Made by a program: the position numbers and the translations under genes
NCBI GenBank assembly: GCA_964593905.1
Contig: CAZQLE010000159.1
Coordinates: 1-9,489 of the forward strand
Reading direction: 5' to 3'
Source of the DNA: CAZQLE01 sp964593905
Lineage (GTDB): Bacteria; Chloroflexota; Anaerolineae; Anaerolineales; Anaerolineaceae
Length of the DNA stretch: 9,489 nt
The notes under the pieces: generated by a model
What the model saw: only the letters and a program-made list of their open reading frames with translations
Told to the model about the DNA's origin: nothing
The model's database searches: none
Shown here: positions 6,041-9,489 of the stretch, in pieces
Position numbering within the stretch: position 1 is the first letter of the stretch
Layout of the letters: each line of letters begins with the position of its first letter

Positions 6041-6877
6041 ATGGAAACCGCCAAACCTTTTATCCAGGTACAAAACCTGGTGTACTGCTATGCAGACGGA
6101 ACCCGCGCCCTGGATGGGATTAACCTCGATATCTCGGACGGCGAGTTTATTGCCTTTATCGGGCAGAACGGTTCGGGCAAAACCACCCTGTCGAAATGCC
6201 TGAACGGGCTCTTCAAACCCACCACCGGCGCAGTGCTGGTGGACGGGTTGGATTCAAAAAACACCCCCATCGTGCAGATGGTGCGCCGGGTGGGCTATGT
6301 TTTTCAGAACCCCGATCATCAGCTCTTTAACAACAACTGCTGGGATGAAATTGCCTACGGGCCGCGCAATATCGGCCTGCCGGAAGAAGAAGTGAAAAGC
6401 CGGGTCGAAGAAGCCGCCGGCGTGGTCGGTTTGAAAAGTGAATTCTTTACCGAGCATCCCTTCTTCCTCACCAAGGGCATGCGCCAGCGCGTGGCAATTG
6501 CCTCCATTCTGGCGCTTAAGCCCAAATTGATCATTGTGGATGAGCCCACCACCGGGCAGGATATCTACCAGTCGCTGGAGATTATGGATTTTCTGCGGGA
6601 TTTGAATGAGAATTACGGGCACATGATCATCTTTGTCACCCACGATATGCCCATCGTGGCCCGCTATGCGCGGCGCGTGGTGGCCATGGCCCAGGGCCAG
6701 GTGATTGTGGATGGCAGCCCGGCCGAGGTGTTTGGCAACCCCGCCGCGCTGCAAAAGACGTTTGTTGAGCCGCCGCAGATTACCCAACTGGCACAGGGCG
6801 CGGTTGACCTGGGTTTTAACCCCGGCACCCTGACCGTGGATGAGATGAACGCACAGTTCAGGCAATTGGCTCATTAA
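6041..6877 (+). CDS. ecfA: ECF transporter ATPase, second A component, with variant signature motif
   Basis: This 278-residue ABC ATPase is the partner of the preceding gene. Its ribosome binding site AAGGAG overlaps the upstream stop codon, and the ATG follows 8 nt later. Motifs in order are Walker A GQNGSGKT (41-48), Q-loop FQNPDHQ (88-94, canonical), signature LTKGMRQR (143-150), Walker B LIIVDEPT (163-170), D-loop TGQD (171-174) and H-loop His201 in FVTHDM. The signature departs from LSGGQ at three positions (S to T, first G to K, Q to M). LTKG-type signatures occur in some ECF ATPases as far as I know, but the Met is unusual. Because each ATP site combines the Walker motifs of one subunit with the signature of the other, this change affects the site built on the first ATPase. 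The gene ends 34 nt before a strong terminator. Confidence 0.92.
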   Translation: METAKPFIQVQNLVYCYADGTRALDGINLDISDGEFIAFIGQNGSGKTTLSKCLNGLFKPTTGAVLVDGLDSKNTPIVQMVRRVGYVFQNPDHQLFNNNCWDEIAYGPRNIGLPEEEVKSRVEEAAGVVGLKSEFFTEHPFFLTKGMRQRVAIASILALKPKLIIVDEPTTGQDIYQSLEIMDFLRDLNENYGHMIIFVTHDMPIVARYARRVVAMAQGQVIVDGSPAEVFGNPAALQKTFVEPPQITQLAQGAVDLGFNPGTLTVDEMNAQFRQLAH

Positions 6878-6911
6878 TCGGCAGCAGCCTGCCGGCCTAT
6901 GCCGCAAACCA

Positions 6912-6955
6912 CACCCGCCCCTGGACGGAAAATCGTCCGGGGGCGGGTGCTTTTT
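6912..6955 (+). terminator. Intrinsic terminator of the ECF cassette
   Basis: A 16-bp stem (6912-6927 with 6934-6949) contains one T-G wobble and closes a GAAAAT loop. C and five T residues follow (6951-6955). It is GC-rich and very stable. On the opposite strand no T-run follows the stem, so it serves the plus-strand operon only. The convergent oxidoreductase gene has no comparable terminator in this gap. Confidence 0.88.
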
Positions 6956-6973
6956 ATGACAGGCACCTGTCAT
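6956..6973. repeat. 18-nt near-palindrome ATGACAGG-CA-CCTGTCAT
   Basis: Two 8-nt arms are perfectly inverted around a CA centre, immediately after the T-run of the terminator. It may be a REP-like palindrome, an end of a miniature element, or a protein-binding dyad. It is too far from either gene start to be a promoter operator. Confidence 0.5.
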
Positions 6974-6988
6974 TCTTCGGCACAGCTT

Positions 6989-7077
6989 TGTAGGTTGGTG
7001 TTGCACGCTGTGCGCAGAGCGAGGGTCGGTCAGCAAAAATCTTGCCCATAAACCGGTGCCCCGAAACCCAACCCACA
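6989..7077. repeat. Imperfect inverted repeat resembling a decayed REP or miniature element
   Basis: The left arm TGTAGGTTGGTGTT (6989-7002) is imperfectly complementary to GAAACCCAACCCACA (7063-7077). The interior has a small dyad GCAC-GCT-GTGC (7003-7013) and no ORF of interest. The arms resemble the widespread bacterial repeat type GTAGGTTGGGTT...AACCCAAC, from memory and not searched. It fills the gap between two convergent genes, a usual location for such elements. Confidence 0.35.
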
Positions 7078-7116
7078 CTCCAGGGCTGCGGCAAGGGTTC
7101 TTGCAGATCAGCGCGC

Positions 7117-9099
7117 TTATTTCACGCCGTTTTGCTTCTTCTGGCCGGGGGTTAACTGGTCGGGCAGGGCGGCCGGCCCCCCGGCAAAACCTTCAGCCAC
7201 ACCGCTCAAAACAGCTTCACAAAATTCTTTGGAAGCGGCCTTTTTATCTTCATTAAACCGGACGATCCAACCCTGCAAAGCCGGGTCGGCCAACCCTTCA
7301 CGCTGCCAGAGCAGCAAAAAGCCCAACACCATATCGGCCACACGGTCACTTTCCCAGCCAACCGATTTGCCGATCTCGCGCTGGTAAATCTGCTTTGCCA
7401 GCTCAAACTGGTGCGCCTTATAGTCAGTTTTCAGCCCGTAATGGCTGGCGAGAATCTCATCGGTAATCAGTTCGGCCCAGCGGCGGTGAAAGCGACAGAT
7501 GCCGGTATTGTCATTAAATAGCTCATACACCCAGCGCTCCACGTTGCGCTTGCCCAGCCGCCGGGCGTCATTAAAATCGGCGCCGTAATAGACATAATAT
7601 TTGCCCATCATCGGCATTGGGCTGAGCATACCGGGCGTCCAGTACTGGTTGGGCACCATCGAGCCTTCTTCACCGTGCGAAAGGAACACCGCGCGGTCGA
7701 TGGAACGAATGCCGTACTGTTTATCCAGCGCTTTGGCCGCAGCGCGAATGCCCTGGCGGAAGAGGGCGCAGCGCGGCTCGAGCAAAATGGCATCCACCAC
7801 TGCCTGCGCATAGGCGGCGTTGAGCGCGCTGTCTTCCACCACATCAAACTCGGCCGGGTCAGCCGTAAAGCCAAACTTCATCCGCTCGGCCGGCGGAAAA
7901 CCAAATTCGGCCGGGTCGATCAGTTTTTCAGCCACCAGTTCCATAATCCAGGCCACGGTTCCGCCCAGTTGAATGGCGTCAAAACCCATCGCATCGGCGT
8001 GATCGTTGATCTTCTCGGCAGCGCGCTGGTCAAACACGCCAATTTGCGGCCCCAGCACATGATAAGGCTCATAGTCTTTCTTAAAGCTGTCTTTCATCTT
8101 CTTGCACACCACCGGGCAGGGTTCGCCGCAGTGTTGAAAACTTTTGGTTTTGATGCTCTCTTCGTTAAATTGCAGTAAATAATGATCGAGAACGAAATTT
8201 TTGTGCTGCTTAAGGCGCTCTTCATCAGTGTGATAAATGCTGGTGTAGTTGAAGCTGAGCAGGCGCTCGTTCATCTCGCGCATGTTCACGCCAAAGGTCC
8301 CGCCGGTCTCAAATTCGGGGAAGTAGCGATATTTCTCGGTCAGCGCCATATCGGTCTGGATGGTTTTCTGTCCAAAGTGCTCCATAAAATAGGCGTCAAT
8401 CTCAGCCGAATCGCGCAGATCGGGGTCTTCCCACTCACCGCCAAAGACGATGGCCGCCACATGATGCTGCTGCAAAAGGCGGCTGCCCATGCCGCCGCGC
8501 CCGGCCCAGTCGACCACGCCGGTCAGCGCGCCCTTGCGCACCGTGCTCGAACCGATGGCCCCTTCGCGGGTGAATTTAGCCGCCGGGCCAACTGCCATAA
8601 CGCGCACCCGGTTGGGTTGATATTCGGCAGCATAACGGTCAAACATGGCCTGCTGCAAGCCATAAAAACCGATCAGGCGCTCACCCGTGGGTGAACTGTA
8701 CCCGGTCCACAGCGATTCGTAATTAACCGGTTCCAGCCGCACCTGCACCTCGCCCTGTTTGTGGTTGAGCAGCAACACGCACGGTTCTGCGGCCCGGCCG
8801 CGCAGCGCCACAAACGGCACACCCACCCCGTGAAAGGTATAGGCCGCCCCGCCCATGCTGGAAACATAAAAGCCGTCCCACTGCGGGCTCCAGCCGCAAA
8901 AGACCAGCCTCCGGCTGCCCGGAATGCTGCTGCCGGACAGCAGCCCTTCGCCAAAAGTGAAGCTGTCGGGGTAGAGGTTAAACCGCTGCCAGCCGTAATC
9001 GACCGGCCCGAGGATCTTGCCATCTTCCAGCGGACGAATGTAAGAATTGCCATTGTTTAAGTGAATGGTCAGCTCGCGCTGCAAAATTGGGTAGGTCAT
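7117..9099 (-). CDS. gor: Tungsten-pterin aldehyde ferredoxin oxidoreductase, GOR-like (glyceraldehyde-3-phosphate:ferredoxin oxidoreductase branch)
   Basis: This 660-residue protein is close to the roughly 650 residues of archaeal GOR. The N-terminal half is the pterin-binding AOR domain, with VDYG (33-36), SMGGAAY (81-87), the DWAGRGGMGSRLL loop (198-210) and GGTFG (266-270). The 4Fe-4S ligands are Cys324, Cys328, Cys332 (HCGEPCPVVCKK, spacing C-X3-C-X3-C) and Cys535. Pterin motifs are DAMGFD (369-374) and DNTGIC (530-535), followed by RFHR. CGEPCPVVCKK, the RLVF/SMGGAAY region and CRFHR match my recollection of Pyrococcus GOR rather than AOR or FOR, whose clusters use C-X2-C-X3-C. Such enzymes oxidise an aldehyde, here possibly glyceraldehyde-3-phosphate, and reduce ferredoxin in the cytoplasm. 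The start at 9097-9099 has GGAG 7 nt upstream. The last 20 residues are a polar tail. Real substrate and metal (W or Mo) are unproven. The gene symbol follows the archaeal name and is tentative. Confidence 0.88.
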   Translation of the reverse strand: MTYPILQRELTIHLNNGNSYIRPLEDGKILGPVDYGWQRFNLYPDSFTFGEGLLSGSSIPGSRRLVFCGWSPQWDGFYVSSMGGAAYTFHGVGVPFVALRGRAAEPCVLLLNHKQGEVQVRLEPVNYESLWTGYSSPTGERLIGFYGLQQAMFDRYAAEYQPNRVRVMAVGPAAKFTREGAIGSSTVRKGALTGVVDWAGRGGMGSRLLQQHHVAAIVFGGEWEDPDLRDSAEIDAYFMEHFGQKTIQTDMALTEKYRYFPEFETGGTFGVNMREMNERLLSFNYTSIYHTDEERLKQHKNFVLDHYLLQFNEESIKTKSFQHCGEPCPVVCKKMKDSFKKDYEPYHVLGPQIGVFDQRAAEKINDHADAMGFDAIQLGGTVAWIMELVAEKLIDPAEFGFPPAERMKFGFTADPAEFDVVEDSALNAAYAQAVVDAILLEPRCALFRQGIRAAAKALDKQYGIRSIDRAVFLSHGEEGSMVPNQYWTPGMLSPMPMMGKYYVYYGADFNDARRLGKRNVERWVYELFNDNTGICRFHRRWAELITDEILASHYGLKTDYKAHQFELAKQIYQREIGKSVGWESDRVADMVLGFLLLWQREGLADPALQGWIVRFNEDKKAASKEFCEAVLSGVAEGFAGGPAALPDQLTPGQKKQNGVK

Positions 9100-9137
9100 G
9101 GACTGGCTCCGGGATGGTTTGAAGGATTGATCTTAAT

Positions 9138-9143
9138 ATTGTA
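9138..9143 (-). promoter_or_regulatory. Candidate -10 box for the oxidoreductase gene
   Basis: On the minus strand TACAAT lies about 39 nt upstream of the ATG, leaving room for a leader of about 32 nt with the GGAG site. The -35 region at 17 nt spacing (TCACAA, 9161-9166) is poor, so activator dependence or a chance match are both possible. Confidence 0.35.
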
Positions 9144-9234
9144 ATCGGGTTGGCCGCATTTTGTGACGCCAAAAACCTTACGGCCCCTTGTTTTTTAATT
9201 CGTAAAACAGAGGGGGAGATAGTACGAATCCGGT

Positions 9235-9240
9235 TATACT
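9235..9240 (+). promoter_or_regulatory. Candidate -10 box for the lipoprotein gene
   Basis: TATACT at 9235-9240 lies 70 nt upstream of the lipoprotein ATG in an AT-rich stretch. No -35 box is visible at the proper distance, since that region is the G-rich run near 9211-9217. The overlapping TATGAT (9240-9245) is an alternative. Support is weak. Confidence 0.28.
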
Positions 9241-9309
9241 ATGATAAATTGTATAGAATTTATTGGGTTTGCCATTTAACGTTGCCCGTTTCAGAAAAGA
9301 GTATTCAAA

Positions 9310-9489
9310 ATGAAAGCACTCCGTTCATTCGTCTTACTGGTATGTTGTGGCCTGATGGCCGCAAGCTGCTCAGCGCCGCCCGTGGTCAGCCCGGCGGCTG
9401 TCGGTGCCACTGCACTGCCGCCAACAACGGCAGCCCCAACCCTTTTGGTGAAAGAAACCCCCGCCATGACCCCTACCCCAAAAAAAACC
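9310..9489 (+). CDS. N-terminus of exported lipoprotein with Thr/Pro-rich linker (partial)
   Basis: The first 60 codons are inside the window. Residues 1-19 form a signal peptide with basic start (MKALR) and hydrophobic core, ending in MAAS before Cys20, a loose type II signal-peptidase lipobox (Ala at -3 instead of Leu). Residues 21-60 are rich in Pro, Thr and Ala, with TPTP near the edge. This is the flexible spacer that holds a domain away from the membrane in many Chloroflexota and other extracellular lipoproteins. The functional domain lies beyond the window, so no role can be assigned. The upstream ribosome site is weak (AAAAGAG about 9 nt before ATG). The gene diverges from the oxidoreductase with about 210 nt between them. 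Confidence 0.65.
   Translation, partial: MKALRSFVLLVCCGLMAASCSAPPVVSPAAVGATALPPTTAAPTLLVKETPAMTPTPKKT

Noticed and set aside
6254..7078. Minus-strand open frame (274 codons) opposite the second ATPase
   Set aside because: It covers the strongly motif-bearing EcfA gene in reverse and crosses the intrinsic terminator. It has no ribosome site or recognisable domain.
8182..8694. Plus-strand open frame (170 codons) inside the oxidoreductase gene
   Set aside because: It is a complement-frame shadow. The minus-strand protein has the full set of AOR-superfamily motifs through this stretch.
9150..9172. TTGGC-N13-GCCAA dyad upstream of the oxidoreductase gene
   Set aside because: The arms are only 5 bp, which is expected by chance, and the spacing fits no regulator family I can name with confidence.

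Overview
The window looks like chromosomal DNA of an anaerobic bacterium, plausibly of the Anaerolineae class of Chloroflexota. The reasons are moderate GC content, Shine-Dalgarno-led genes, a tungsten-type ferredoxin oxidoreductase and an exported lipoprotein with a Thr/Pro-rich linker. The taxonomic call is inference only.

Left part, minus strand (about 3063 down to 1): an importer operon. A GntR/HutC-type regulator (2210-2950) is followed by two BPD_transp_2 permeases (1078-2157 and 153-1085, overlapping by 8 nt). Last comes the first 17 codons of a gene with an export signal (1-52), probably the BMP-type substrate-binding lipoprotein. Its ATPase is not in the window and would be expected further left. 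A good promoter (TTGACA, 16 nt, TATTAT) precedes the regulator gene. Two dyads lie between promoter and gene, and one matches the HutC operator pattern GTNTANAC exactly, suggesting autoregulation.

Middle, plus strand (3274 to 6955): a complete energy-coupling-factor (ECF) transporter cassette. It encodes the substrate-binding S component (3520-4146), the T scaffold (4297-5166) and two ATPases (5168-6028 and 6041-6877). It has its own promoter and a leader of about 210 nt that contains a possible Phe-rich 18-codon upstream ORF. A strong intrinsic terminator sits directly after the S gene, so S may be made in excess over T-A-A. A second very strong terminator ends the cassette. The two ATPases carry complementary lesions (Q-loop Ser in the first, LTKGM signature in the second), which would put both defects in the same composite ATP site. 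The substrate is unknown.

Right part: a convergent minus-strand gene (7117-9099) encodes a 660-residue tungsten-pterin oxidoreductase. Its motifs match the glyceraldehyde-3-phosphate:ferredoxin oxidoreductase (GOR) branch best known from archaea. Between it and the ECF cassette lies a short patch of palindromes resembling a decayed REP or miniature repeat. A divergent lipoprotein gene starts at 9310 and runs off the right edge.

No rRNA, tRNA, CRISPR array, transposase or prophage gene was seen. The most noteworthy items are the bacterial GOR-like enzyme beside an orphan-substrate ECF transporter, the S/T terminator arrangement, and the asymmetric ATPase pair.
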